NCBI RefSeq assembly: GCF_009856365.1
Contig: NZ_WMEX01000005.1
Coordinates: 124,001-188,000, forward strand
Direction: 5' to 3'
DNA length: 64,000 nt
Source: Vreelandella halophila
GTDB taxonomy: Bacteria; Pseudomonadota; Gammaproteobacteria; Pseudomonadales; Oleiphilaceae
Both the position numbers and the translations under genes were made by a program. The notes below the pieces were generated by a model. That model made no database searches, had not been told where the DNA came from, and saw only the letters and a list, made by a program, of their open reading frames with translations. Positions 31,243-39,799 of this stretch are shown here, one piece after another. Each line of letters opens with the position of its first letter. The first letter of the stretch is position 1.

Positions 31243-32724
31243 TCAGTGGTCGAAGTCGGTCAGGGCCATGTCGGCGGCCCGGAAGATGGCGCGACCCTTG
31301 TTCTGGGTCTCCTTCCATTCAAGGCGCGGCACGGAATCCGCCACCACACCGGCACCCGCCTGGATATGCAGGGTCTCATCCCTGATGACCGCGGTACGGA
31401 TGGCGATGGCCGTGTCCATGTTGCCGCTCCAGGAGAGGTAGCCCACGGCGCCGCCGTATACGCCGCGCTTGACCGGTTCGAGCTCGTCCAGGATCTCCAT
31501 GGCGCGGATCTTGGGGGCGCCGCTGAGCGTGCCCGCCGGCAGTGTGGCGCGCAGCACGTCCATGCAGGAGAGGCCCTCGCGCAGCTTGCCGGTGACGTTG
31601 GAGACGATGTGCATGACGTGGGAGTAGCGCTCGACCGTCATGGTGTCCGTGAGCGTCACCGAGCCGGTTTCGGTCACACGGCCGATATCGTTGCGACCCA
31701 GGTCGATCAGCATCAGGTGTTCGGCGCGTTCCTTGGGGTCGGCCAGCAACTCCCGTTCCAGCGCCTCGTCTTCTTCGCGGCTGGCGCCGCGCTTGCGGGT
31801 GCCGGCGATGGGGCGCACCGTCACTTCCTCATCCTCGACCCGCGCCAGGATCTCCGGCGAGGAGCCCACGATGTGGAAGTCCTTCAGGTTGAGGAAGTAC
31901 ATGTAGGGCGAGGGATTGAGGCAGCGCAGAGCACGGTACAGATTCAGCGGTGGGGCTTCGAAGGCCACGGACATGCGTCGTGAGAGTACGGTCTGCATGA
32001 CGTCGCCGGCCAACACGTATTCCCGGATCTTCTCCACCGCCGCTTCGAAGTCGGTCTGGGTGAAGTCCGAGTGGAAGTCACGCTCCTCGATGCGATTGCC
32101 GGTGGCCTCGGAAACCGGGCTGGTGACACGGGTTTCGCGCAACCGTTTTTCCAGTTCATCCAGCCGCTGAACGGCCGCTTCATAGCTTCCGGCGCTTGCC
32201 GGGCTGGCCTGGACGATCAGGTGGAGCTTGCCGCGCAGGTTATCGAACACCACCACTTCGTCGGAAACCATCAGCAGGACATCCGGTGTGCCCAGCTCGT
32301 CCGGCGGTACGCTGTCCCGCAGCCGGGGCTCGATGAAGCGCACCGTGTCATAGCCGAAGTAACCCACCAGGCCGCCGTTGAAGCGCGGCATGTCCGGCAG
32401 GTCCGGGGAGTGGTAACGGGCCTGGAAGGCCTCGATGTAGGCCAGCGGATCCTCGGCGGTGAGCGAGTCGATTACGCCATCGTCGGATTCGTGCACGATC
32501 TCATGGCCGTTCACCCGTACCCGTTCGCGGGCTGGCAGGCCGATGATGGAATAACGGCCCCACTTCTCGCCGCCCTGGACGGACTCCAGCAGGTAGGAAT
32601 AGGGGCCATCGGCCAGTTTGAGATAGGTGCTCAGTGGGGTGTCGAGATCCGCATACACTTCCCGGTGGACGGGGATGCGGTTATAGCCTTCGCCGGCATA
32701 GGCGTCGAACTGTTCGGGCGTCAT
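31243..32724 (-). CDS. trpE: Anthranilate synthase component I
   Basis: TrpE (493 residues) converts chorismate to anthranilate with ammonia from TrpG. The N-terminal regulatory motif LLES (in [11 protein letters not shown]) is the Trp-binding element, so feedback inhibition is expected. The catalytic half has [29 protein letters not shown], and the C-terminal [18 protein letters not shown] start at ATG 32724 ([14 protein letters not shown]) because AGGA is seven bases upstream. Seventeen further codons are open but would consume the leader region. A Trp-rich leader peptide lies 72 bases upstream. In relatives gph precedes trpE; here the iron island intervenes. Confidence 0.97.
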   Translation of the reverse strand: MTPEQFDAYAGEGYNRIPVHREVYADLDTPLSTYLKLADGPYSYLLESVQGGEKWGRYSIIGLPARERVRVNGHEIVHESDDGVIDSLTAEDPLAYIEAFQARYHSPDLPDMPRFNGGLVGYFGYDTVRFIEPRLRDSVPPDELGTPDVLLMVSDEVVVFDNLRGKLHLIVQASPASAGSYEAAVQRLDELEKRLRETRVTSPVSEATGNRIEERDFHSDFTQTDFEAAVEKIREYVLAGDVMQTVLSRRMSVAFEAPPLNLYRALRCLNPSPYMYFLNLKDFHIVGSSPEILARVEDEEVTVRPIAGTRKRGASREEDEALERELLADPKERAEHLMLIDLGRNDIGRVTETGSVTLTDTMTVERYSHVMHIVSNVTGKLREGLSCMDVLRATLPAGTLSGAPKIRAMEILDELEPVKRGVYGGAVGYLSWSGNMDTAIAIRTAVIRDETLHIQAGAGVVADSVPRLEWKETQNKGRAIFRAADMALTDFDH

Positions 32725-32736
32725 GGATCTGTCCTG

Positions 32737-32795
32737 AAAAAAGCATGGGCGTTGTGGAATCGTGGCGTCGGCCACGGGCGCTCAGTGGTGGCGGT
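32737..32795 (-). promoter_or_regulatory. Putative trp attenuator region
   Basis: Between the leader stop and trpE, the minus strand can form short stems (TGGTG/CACCA at the leader end and CGTGGC/GCCACG) and ends with six T residues at 32742-32737 immediately before the AGGA of trpE. The elements fit an attenuator, but the pairing next to the T run is not clear by eye. Folding would be needed to name terminator and antiterminator. Confidence 0.4.
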
Positions 32796-32870
32796 TCACC
32801 ATCGCCAGCGCGGGTTCGCCCAGCGTGCGGGGTGCACGATCAGAGTTGCTTCTTTCAGTCCGGCGGTCAC
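32796..32870 (-). CDS. trpL: Candidate trp leader peptide
   Basis: A 24-codon frame from GTG 32870 to TGA 32796 encodes a peptide whose end reads VHPARWANPRWRW and then stops: three Trp codons in the last eight, two of them flanking one Arg. GGGAGAG lies about five bases before the GTG. It is directly upstream of trpE on the same strand. A six-T run (32742-32737) stands just before the trpE ribosome site. This is the layout of ribosome-mediated trp attenuation. A perfect stem CGTGGC-CGAC-GCCACG lies between, but it ends some 20 bases before the T run, so I could not define a classical terminator. Confidence 0.7.
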   Translation of the reverse strand: MTAGLKEATLIVHPARWANPRWRW

Positions 32871-32952
32871 GGCCGCTCTCCCGATGGTTGGAATAACGGT
32901 CTCAGGTTAGCGAAGAGGCTCCTGGGAAGCAACCGTCGTCATCCGCTCTCCA

Positions 32953-32975
32953 CAAATGATACGGATTCGTATTTG
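32953..32975. promoter_or_regulatory. Fur-box candidate before the FhuF-like gene
   Basis: An AT-rich imperfect palindrome, CAAATGATACG then GATTCGTATTTG, containing ATACG/CGTAT around GATT. Spacing and composition resemble a Fur site, and it stands upstream of a siderophore-iron reductase gene. An ATG at 32956 lies inside it, so the gene probably starts further downstream. Confidence 0.4.
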
Positions 32976-33048
32976 CGCTATTTCTCCCGGGACTGCACAA
33001 TGGCACGGAGTTTTGTCCACCCGGTCTCCGGACCCGCGAGTGCGGTTT

Positions 33049-33822
33049 ATGCAGGCATCGGATCATTGTGAACAATCGGCTTTCCTTGCGCTTGCGGCTC
33101 GGGTTCACCCGGGGCTCAACGGCGCAGCGGCGCCGTCTGCGGAACCGGGCCTTGAGCACGGTGCTGACAATGCCCGGGTGATCGACGCGATTCACAGTGT
33201 CTGGGCGGAGGCCTATCCAGAAGCCGGGGAGCCGTATTCCTCGGTGCGAACCTGGACGCTTCTGATGTGGCAGCCCGTGTTCCTCTCGGTCCTGGGCGTG
33301 CATGGCCATGGCGTCGTGGTCCCGGTTGATCGGCTATGGCAGAGAGTCGAAGAGGGCATCGTTGCGGGTTTCAGGCTGCAGGAACACTGGCCTGTCGCGC
33401 CGGCTGTGGAGGAGGATCTCATCAGGGACGCCACGGCAGGGCTGCTCAGGGTTCGGGATGCGCTTCTCGAGGATCTGAGGCGTGTTGCCCGGATCAAGCC
33501 ACTGACAGCCAACCGCCTGATGGCGGATATTCTGTTGCTTGCCCTGCAGCGCCTGGCGATGGTCGAAACCGGATTCAGCAACGAGCGCCTGCAGTTACTG
33601 GGTGAGGCATGGCTTGCGGCAACCGGATTGCGCCACCAGAGCCGGTATCTGCCCCTGCAGCTCCAGAACGAACGGGAAGTGCTGGGGCTGGAGCGCCGCG
33701 CCTGCTGTATGCATTACCGGCGGGATGACGGCTGTTACTGCTCGTCCTGCCCCAAGCTGGCGCGTTCGGAGCGGGAGAGGCGCCAACTGGAGGAGTTGAG
33801 TCATGAAGCTGTCGCTGTCTGA
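33049..33822 (+). CDS. FhuF-like siderophore ferric-iron reductase
   Basis: A 257-residue protein whose C-terminus carries CCMHYRRDDGCYCSSC, which is exactly C-C-x10-C-x2-C, the [2Fe-2S] motif of FhuF. The rest is weakly conserved and helical, like the siderophore ferric reductase families found with NIS siderophore genes. It would reduce ferric siderophore in the cytoplasm to release Fe(II). I start at ATG 33049 (MQASDHCEQSAFLALAARV); an in-frame ATG at 32956 sits inside a Fur-like box. The ribosome site is weak. The last 20 bases overlap the ABC ATPase gene, supporting a transport operon. Confidence 0.82.
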   Translation: MQASDHCEQSAFLALAARVHPGLNGAAAPSAEPGLEHGADNARVIDAIHSVWAEAYPEAGEPYSSVRTWTLLMWQPVFLSVLGVHGHGVVVPVDRLWQRVEEGIVAGFRLQEHWPVAPAVEEDLIRDATAGLLRVRDALLEDLRRVARIKPLTANRLMADILLLALQRLAMVETGFSNERLQLLGEAWLAATGLRHQSRYLPLQLQNEREVLGLERRACCMHYRRDDGCYCSSCPKLARSERERRQLEELSHEAVAV

Positions 33823-34573
33823 TATCCGGGTTCACCGTGACGGGCGAACGATACTCGGCCTGGAGGAACTGACCCTGCGTGACGGCGAGTTCACCGCCAT
33901 CCTCGGTCACAATGGTTCCGGCAAGTCCACCCTGATGCAGCTTATGGCGCGGCAGATGAGACCGGACGAAGGCGAGATCCGGCTGGACGGGGAACCATTG
34001 GCGCGCTATGGCCAGCGGGATCTTGCCCGGCGCCTGGCCTTCCTGCCCCAGCAGCTCCCGGAAGTGGCGGGTCTGGATGTGCGCGAGCTGGTGCGCCTGG
34101 GGCGATTCCCGTGGCGGGGGCTGGTGCGGCGCTGGCAGAGCGGGGATGCAGCGGCCGTGGACTGGGCCCTGGAACAGACTGGCATGGCGGACTACGCCAC
34201 GCACCTGGTTGACGAGCTTTCCGGTGGTGAACGCCAGCGTGCCTGGATCGCCATGCTGCTGGCGCAGGAAGCCCCCATGCTGTTGCTGGATGAGCCCACC
34301 TCCGCGCTGGACCTTTCCCACCAGTACGAGTCCATGACGCTCCTGCGCAACCTTAACCGTTCGGCGGGGCGCGGGGTCGTTGTGATTCTCCACGATGTGA
34401 ACCTGGCAGCCCGCTACGCCGATCGCGTGATCGCGCTCAAGCACGGGGAGGTGGCGTTCGACGGCACGCCCGAGGCCATGCTGTCGCCGCATCTGCTCAC
34501 CACCCTCTACGGTATTGATATCAACCTGATCCCCCAGCCCGGCACACAGCGGCCGGTTGCGGTGGTCGCCTGA
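33803..34573 (+). CDS. Ferric siderophore ABC transporter ATPase (FhuC-like)
   Basis: A 256-residue ATP-binding subunit of a B12/siderophore-type importer. Walker A GHNGSGKSTLMQ, signature ELSGGERQRAWIAM and Walker B MLLLDEPTSALD are intact, followed by the switch His in VVILHDVNLAARYAD. It powers the double-length permease two genes downstream. It overlaps the reductase gene by 20 bases. Confidence 0.95.
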   Translation: MKLSLSDIRVHRDGRTILGLEELTLRDGEFTAILGHNGSGKSTLMQLMARQMRPDEGEIRLDGEPLARYGQRDLARRLAFLPQQLPEVAGLDVRELVRLGRFPWRGLVRRWQSGDAAAVDWALEQTGMADYATHLVDELSGGERQRAWIAMLLAQEAPMLLLDEPTSALDLSHQYESMTLLRNLNRSAGRGVVVILHDVNLAARYADRVIALKHGEVAFDGTPEAMLSPHLLTTLYGIDINLIPQPGTQRPVAVVA

Positions 34574-34591
34574 CAGGAGTCATCGTCACCC

Positions 34592-35509
34592 ATGGTTCTG
34601 CAACTGAAACAGCAGCTGGTTCTGGTCGTCGCTCTTTGCCTGACCCTCACCGCCCAGGCGGAGATCACCGTTACGGACAGCCGGGGCCAACAGAGCTTTG
34701 AGTCGGTGCCCGAGCGGGTGGTGGCCCTGAACTGGTCCATGGCGGAGAATCTGGTGGAGCTCGGCGTTACCCCGGTGGGCGTGGCGGACGTGGCCGGTTA
34801 CCGCAAGTGGGTCGTACAGCCGGAACTGCCGGAGTCGGTGGTCAACGTTGGTAAGCGCTCGGAACCGAACATGGAGCGGATCGCGTCGCTGGATCCGGAC
34901 GTGATCATCCTCTCCACGGACCAGTCCGGATTGGCCGAAAAGATGAGCCGGGTTGCGCCGGTCCTGTTCTTTGACGCCTTCCGCAAGGATCACAGTAATG
35001 CGGAAAAGGCCCGGGAAATCTTCCTGGAGCTGGGACGCCTGTTGGAACGCGAGGAGCAGGCGCAGCATCAGCTCGACATGCTGGAGGCCCGGTTTATCTG
35101 GCTGCGTGGCCGGATCCGTGACCATTTCGGGGATACGCTGCCGGAGGTGACCAGTGTGGGCTTTGCCAGCCCGACCGTGGTCCGGGTGTTTGGCCGGAAC
35201 GGCATGCCGTGGTATGCGCTCCGCCAGCTGGGCCTTGAGTCCGCCATGCCGCAGCCGCGCAGCCAATGGGGGCAGACCCAGAGGGAAGTGGCTGACCTGA
35301 AACGGCTCAACAGGGAGGATGTGCTGCTGTACTTCAAGCCCACGGTCCTGGCGGGGGATCTCCTTGAGAAACCGCTCTGGAATGCGCTGCCGGTGGTGGA
35401 GGCCGGACGTGTGGCGCCAGTGGCACCCAGCTGGGTCTACGGCGGCGCCATGTCGCTGCGCTACCTGGCCGAGAATATGACGGACGCATTGCTGACCATT
35501 GAACCCTGA
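34592..35509 (+). CDS. Periplasmic siderophore-binding protein (FhuD-like)
   Basis: A 305-residue type III solute-binding protein. A Sec signal peptide (about 1-23, hydrophobic LVLVVALCLTLT then AQA|E) has no lipobox, so it should be free in the periplasm as FhuD is. Seen: ITVTDSRGQQSFESVPERVV at the start of the mature protein, SEPNMERIASLDPDVII, and a helical backbone between lobes. It would deliver ferric hydroxamate siderophore to the permease. The stop overlaps the permease start by one base. Confidence 0.92.
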   Translation: MVLQLKQQLVLVVALCLTLTAQAEITVTDSRGQQSFESVPERVVALNWSMAENLVELGVTPVGVADVAGYRKWVVQPELPESVVNVGKRSEPNMERIASLDPDVIILSTDQSGLAEKMSRVAPVLFFDAFRKDHSNAEKAREIFLELGRLLEREEQAQHQLDMLEARFIWLRGRIRDHFGDTLPEVTSVGFASPTVVRVFGRNGMPWYALRQLGLESAMPQPRSQWGQTQREVADLKRLNREDVLLYFKPTVLAGDLLEKPLWNALPVVEAGRVAPVAPSWVYGGAMSLRYLAENMTDALLTIEP

Positions 35510-37482
35510 TGCTGCCCCGGTATGCGGTCGGGGCGGGCCTGGTTCTCGCCCTTGGGGTGGTCCACCTCCAGCTGGATAACGAACTTCCCCTCGCCGCCCA
35601 GTGGCAGTTGGTCACGGGGGGCGAACCCGGCGGGTTCGAGGAGGTCCGTTACTATTATGCGGCCCTTCCCAGGGTCATCCTTGCCGTGCTGGTAGGGGCG
35701 GTTCTGGGCACTGTTGGCAGTCTTCTCCAGCAGGTCACCCGCAACCCCCTGGTCTCGCCCCTGACGATTGGGGCTTCTTCCGGTGCCTGGCTGGCGCTGG
35801 TGTGTGCCAGTGTCTGGCTGCCCGCGCTGGCGGTGGATGAGCGTGCGCTTGTCGCCATGGTCGGGGCTGCGATTTCCGTGGGGCTGGTGTTGATCATCGC
35901 GGGGCGCAATGGCATCAGCGGCCTCCCCGTGATCCTTGCGGGCATGGCGACCCACCTGCTGATGGGGGCCGCGGCTTCCGCGATCATCCTCCTGAACCAG
36001 GAGGCCGCGCAGGGCGTCTTCATCTGGGGCACCGGCAACCTGACGCAGAATGACTGGAACTGGGTGCAGTGGCTCTGGCCCCGGCTCCTGGTCCTGCCGC
36101 TGATCCTGATGCTGGCGCCCAGGCCGCTCACACTGATGCGCCTGGGCGAGGCCGGAGCGCGGGGGCGTGGCTTCAGTTACGGCCCTGTTCTGGTTGTTCT
36201 GCTCATTGGGGCGCTCTGGATCCTGGCCACCAGTATCACAGCGGTCGGGATCATTGGCTTCCTGGGGCTGATCGCGCCCAATATCGCCCGCTCGATGGGC
36301 GCGCGCCGTGCCGGCGATGAATTGTGCACCAGCGCGCTCCTGGGCGCCATGCTCCTGCTGGCCACGGATTCCCTGGCCCAGGCCGCCGGGGACTGGTTCG
36401 GTGAACTGATCCCCAGCGGCACCGCTGCCGCCCTGGTTGGTGCGCCTGCCCTGGTGATCTTTGCCCACAACAAGCTCAGCCATGGCGACCAGACGGCACT
36501 GAGTCTTCCGCACGGGGCACGCCGCACCACCTGGATGACATGGGGGCTGGCCGTCGGCGTGCTGCTCGCGCTGGTCCTGCTAACCCTCACCTATACGCCG
36601 GAAGCCTCCGGCCCGGCTTTCAGTCTGCCCTTTGCCTGGCCCTCGGACCTGGTGTGGTCCCTGCGTGCCCCGCGCCTTCTGACCGCCTCGGCGGCGGGAA
36701 TCGGCATGGCCGTTGCTGGCCTCATCCTGCAGCGGCTGATCCGCAACCCATTGGCCAGCCCCGACATCCTGGGCATGTCCGCGGGCGCTACCCTGGCGCT
36801 GGTGATCTTTACCCTCTGGACGGGCACCTCCATCTACCAGGCCGGCCCCGGTGTGGCCTTCCTGGGCAGCCTGGTGGTGCTGGCGGTGCTGCTCGTGATC
36901 GGGCGGCGCTCCCACTACGCACCGGGGATCGTGATCCTGGTGGGCATTTCCCTCGCGGCGCTGATGGAGGCGCTGGTGCATTTTGTCCTGGCTCAGGGCA
37001 CCCAGAGCGCGCACATCATCCTGGGCTGGCTCTCCGGTTCCACCTACCGGGCGTCCGCCGACAGGTCCCTCATGCTGGCGGCTGGCGTGGCGGCGCTGGT
37101 TCTTCTGGTGCTGGTATTCAACCGCTGGCTGACCCTGATCTCCATCGGCGATCCAATGGCCCGTGCCCGCGGGGTCAATGTGGCCCGCGCCCGGCTGGTC
37201 CTGCTTCTGGTCGTCTGCGCGCTCTGTGCGCTGGTGACCGCGCTCATGGGGCCGGTGGCCTTCGTGGGCCTGTTGGCACCGCATGTGGCAGCCCTTCTGG
37301 GAGCAAGGCGGGTTCTTCCCCAACTGGTGTTGGCGGCCATGGTGGGAATGGGGCTGATGACGCTCTCCGACTGGCTGGGGCGGACGCTGCTGTACCCGGA
37401 CCAGTTACCGGCCGGCCTGATGGCGGCGTTGCTCGGCGGAAGCTACTTCATCTTTCTGCTGACGCGGCGGCGTCTGGGGTAG
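35509..37482 (+). CDS. Double-length siderophore permease (FhuB-like)
   Basis: A 657-residue FecCD-family permease made of two tandem halves (about 1-325 and 335-657), as in FhuB. Each half has the conserved cytoplasmic segment next to the ATPase: GFLGLIAPNIARSMGARR in the first and VGLLAPHVAALLGARR in the second. Paired RNPL motifs (TRNPLVSPLTIG and IRNPLASPDILG) also mark the duplication. Some 18-20 membrane helices are expected. It completes a FhuCDB-like importer for the aerobactin-type siderophore made by the adjacent iuc operon. Confidence 0.94.
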   Translation: MLPRYAVGAGLVLALGVVHLQLDNELPLAAQWQLVTGGEPGGFEEVRYYYAALPRVILAVLVGAVLGTVGSLLQQVTRNPLVSPLTIGASSGAWLALVCASVWLPALAVDERALVAMVGAAISVGLVLIIAGRNGISGLPVILAGMATHLLMGAAASAIILLNQEAAQGVFIWGTGNLTQNDWNWVQWLWPRLLVLPLILMLAPRPLTLMRLGEAGARGRGFSYGPVLVVLLIGALWILATSITAVGIIGFLGLIAPNIARSMGARRAGDELCTSALLGAMLLLATDSLAQAAGDWFGELIPSGTAAALVGAPALVIFAHNKLSHGDQTALSLPHGARRTTWMTWGLAVGVLLALVLLTLTYTPEASGPAFSLPFAWPSDLVWSLRAPRLLTASAAGIGMAVAGLILQRLIRNPLASPDILGMSAGATLALVIFTLWTGTSIYQAGPGVAFLGSLVVLAVLLVIGRRSHYAPGIVILVGISLAALMEALVHFVLAQGTQSAHIILGWLSGSTYRASADRSLMLAAGVAALVLLVLVFNRWLTLISIGDPMARARGVNVARARLVLLLVVCALCALVTALMGPVAFVGLLAPHVAALLGARRVLPQLVLAAMVGMGLMTLSDWLGRTLLYPDQLPAGLMAALLGGSYFIFLLTRRRLG

Positions 37483-37518
37483 AAACCAGGACGTAGAGCT
37501 GAGATGGGACGGGTAGCT

Positions 37519-37554
37519 GTCCGGCCCGAAGCTGGTACAGCTATGGAGCCGGAC
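37519..37554. terminator. Hairpin between convergent permease and receptor genes
   Basis: GTCCGGC (37519-37525) pairs with GCCGGAC (37548-37554), and AGCTG/CAGCT (37530-37542) pairs inside. It lies in the 91-base gap between two convergent genes, where a shared terminator is expected. Neither strand has a T-tract after it, so intrinsic termination is only weakly supported. Confidence 0.35.
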
Positions 37555-37573
37555 TTGATGTCGTAGGAAAGGG

Positions 37574-39715
37574 TCAGTAGGTCAGGCTGTATTCCATCGA
37601 ATAGGCGCGCCCACGGCCCGCGACGGTCCGGGTGTTGAGGTTGAAAGCCTGGGAGACGGGAACGATGTACTGCTCGTCGAACAGGTTGCTGATTCCCACG
37701 TTAAGCTGGCCCGGGCCAAGATCCACGCCGCCAGTCACGTCAACCAGGGTGAATCCCTCAACGTCGCCATTGGCGTAGCCTTGGTCGCCGAACTCGTCGC
37801 GGTCGAACAGGTGCTTCGCCTGCGCACGGACAGACCAGGTACCGGTTGGTGCATATTCCGTATAGGCGGTTATCTCGGGGTTGCTGATCCGCGTCCCGGG
37901 CAGGTCACTGTCCAGGTCCCCGTCGTTGTCCGTGTCCACGCGACCTTCCTGGTAACTGCCGGTGCCACCGAGCTTCACTGCATCGGTGAGCTGGTAGTCG
38001 GCTGTCAGTTCCACTCCGTGTACGCGCTCCTCCTGTTGTAGGAGTTCAAAATTCGGGGGGCCGGTGAAGGTAACGCCCTGGTCAGAGGTGTTCATGAACA
38101 CGGTCGCGCTTGCCTCGAGACGGTCAAAGCGGCCACGCCAGCCCAGCTCATAGTTCCTCACCACCTGAGGTTCCGGGTCCAGCTGTTCGGCGGAAATATC
38201 CTGTGGCTGGTTGCGCAGGGCGCGTCCCACATCGGCAACCGTAAAGCCTTCGCTGAAGTTCAGGAAGGTTTCCTGGTTGTCGGTCAGGAAGTAGACAGCC
38301 CCGGCATTGAACAGGGTCTCGTTATAGTCGAGTTCGCCACCCTGAACCGTACCCGGGTTGGCGAGCGCTTCGTCCTGAAAGGTTGGAACGTCCAGCGACA
38401 CCTGTTCATGGCGCACGCCCCCCTGCAGGAGCCACTGGTCGCCTACCGGCATCTCCAGCTGCACGAAGGGCGCATAGCTGGTTTCCTCGATCATGGGAAT
38501 GCGGGTACGCCCATCAATAAGGCTCTGGTCGCCCTCCTCCTGTTCAAAGTCCAGCCCATAGACCGCGTTGGCCACACCCATTACGGAGCGGTCATGGCTT
38601 ACGCGGGCACCGACCCGGTTGACGGTAGCCTGCGACTGGCCCCCGCCTGTCTGGTATCCGTTAAAGAAGCTGAACAGGGTCTCGTAATCCTGGTAGTAGA
38701 GCTGGGAGGACAGCGTGCCGCCCAGGGTATTCTCGGCGGTGTGGTCAAGACTGATGTTGAGGTTCTCAGTCAGTGGATCCTTGCCCCGCGGCGACTGGTT
38801 GACCGCGTCGAGCTTGGCTCCCTTGCCGGCCGGCGCGCTCGCGTTCGACGTCCTGTCGGCACTGTACTCGGCGTCCTGCTCCCGCTTGTAGTAGTTAACT
38901 GCCAGGGTGAGGCGCTGGTCCGGTGTCAGCTGATAGCCGAGCTTGGACTGCGCGTTGTGCTCGGTGGATTCCGAGAGGCTGCCGCCCTGGATCAGTCCAT
39001 CCGCCGGGATGATGTCGCCGTCACCGTCGTAGAATACGCCGGTCTCGGTCGCGCTCAGGTTGACGCTGTAATCCAGATCGCCGTTGCTGCCGCGAACACC
39101 CTGATAGACACGACCGCCGAGACTGTTGCCGTCCTCTTCCTGGCCGCTGACGCCGACCGTGCTCTGGAAGGTCGTGTCCTCTGCGCCTTCGCCGCTCTTG
39201 GTGATGAAGTTGATGATGCCGCCGGTGGCGCCAAAGCCATAGTTGGCCACGGCGCCCCGGATGACCTCGACGCGCTCGATGGCTTCAGGCGCGATGGTGC
39301 GGACGAACTTGGAGGTCTGTCGGATCGAGGAGTTCTGCGGTACGCCATCGATCATCACGAGAAAGTCACGGCCACGCATCTGCTGGCCAAAGTTGGTCAG
39401 GTTCTCGGAGGATGTCCCGAGCCCGGGAACAAGATTGGACAGGATATCGCCCATGTCGTTGTCACTGCTCATCCGAGCCTGTTGCTCGAGCTCCTGGGAG
39501 CTGATGACCTGAATAGAGCCCGGCGTTTCGGCCAGTGTGCCCTGGCGGTTACGCGTGGTCGAGATCGTGATGGGGGCCATGTCCATCTGGACCTCCGACC
39601 CGGAGCCGCTGTCCTGGGCAAAGGAGAGCGTCGGGCATGCGGTCAGCGCCGTGACCAGGGCAAGCTTGGAGGCACCCAATTGGAATGCCGTTCGTTGAGG
39701 GGTTGTTCTGCGCAT
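37574..39715 (-). CDS. iutA: TonB-dependent ferric aerobactin receptor-like protein
   Basis: An outer-membrane receptor of 713 residues with a signal peptide (ending near SFAQ). The plug has the IutA-like run LVPGLGTSSENLTNFGQQMR, then GRDFLVMIDGVPQNSS and VEVIRGAVANYGFGATGG. A 22-strand barrel ends in SMEYSLTY with a terminal aromatic. I start at ATG 39715 (MRRTTPQR), which has AGGAG eight bases upstream; a GTG at 39724 overlaps that site. It follows iucD by 73 bases, the iucABCD-iutA order of aerobactin operons, and may also have its own promoter at a Fur box inside the gap. Confidence 0.9.
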   Translation of the reverse strand: MRRTTPQRTAFQLGASKLALVTALTACPTLSFAQDSGSGSEVQMDMAPITISTTRNRQGTLAETPGSIQVISSQELEQQARMSSDNDMGDILSNLVPGLGTSSENLTNFGQQMRGRDFLVMIDGVPQNSSIRQTSKFVRTIAPEAIERVEVIRGAVANYGFGATGGIINFITKSGEGAEDTTFQSTVGVSGQEEDGNSLGGRVYQGVRGSNGDLDYSVNLSATETGVFYDGDGDIIPADGLIQGGSLSESTEHNAQSKLGYQLTPDQRLTLAVNYYKREQDAEYSADRTSNASAPAGKGAKLDAVNQSPRGKDPLTENLNISLDHTAENTLGGTLSSQLYYQDYETLFSFFNGYQTGGGQSQATVNRVGARVSHDRSVMGVANAVYGLDFEQEEGDQSLIDGRTRIPMIEETSYAPFVQLEMPVGDQWLLQGGVRHEQVSLDVPTFQDEALANPGTVQGGELDYNETLFNAGAVYFLTDNQETFLNFSEGFTVADVGRALRNQPQDISAEQLDPEPQVVRNYELGWRGRFDRLEASATVFMNTSDQGVTFTGPPNFELLQQEERVHGVELTADYQLTDAVKLGGTGSYQEGRVDTDNDGDLDSDLPGTRISNPEITAYTEYAPTGTWSVRAQAKHLFDRDEFGDQGYANGDVEGFTLVDVTGGVDLGPGQLNVGISNLFDEQYIVPVSQAFNLNTRTVAGRGRAYSMEYSLTY

Positions 39716-39779
39716 AGCAAACACTCCTGATTGTCGGGTTACGCGGGTTGGCGAGGTTAACAGATGGCAACACTAATGC

Positions 39780-39799
39780 AAATGATTATCATATATTAT
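39780..39799. promoter_or_regulatory. Fur-box candidate before iutA
   Basis: AAATGATTATCATATATTAT contains ATGATTATCAT, close to the core of the 19-base Fur consensus. It overlaps the last codons of iucD and lies about 65 bases before iutA, so iutA could have its own iron-regulated start in addition to read-through. Confidence 0.6.

Noticed and set aside
32737-32795. A classical intrinsic terminator in the trp leader
   Set aside because: The perfect CGTGGC/GCCACG stem ends about 20 bases before the six-T run; the bases next to the run have no good partner by eye. I kept only the weaker attenuator-region call.
38408-39730. A 440-codon plus-strand frame opposite iutA
   Set aside because: Antisense to a clear TonB receptor with signal peptide and barrel end; composition is typical of a shadow frame. 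Similar frames at 3972-5114, 6988-8226 and 9208-10740 were rejected for the same reason.
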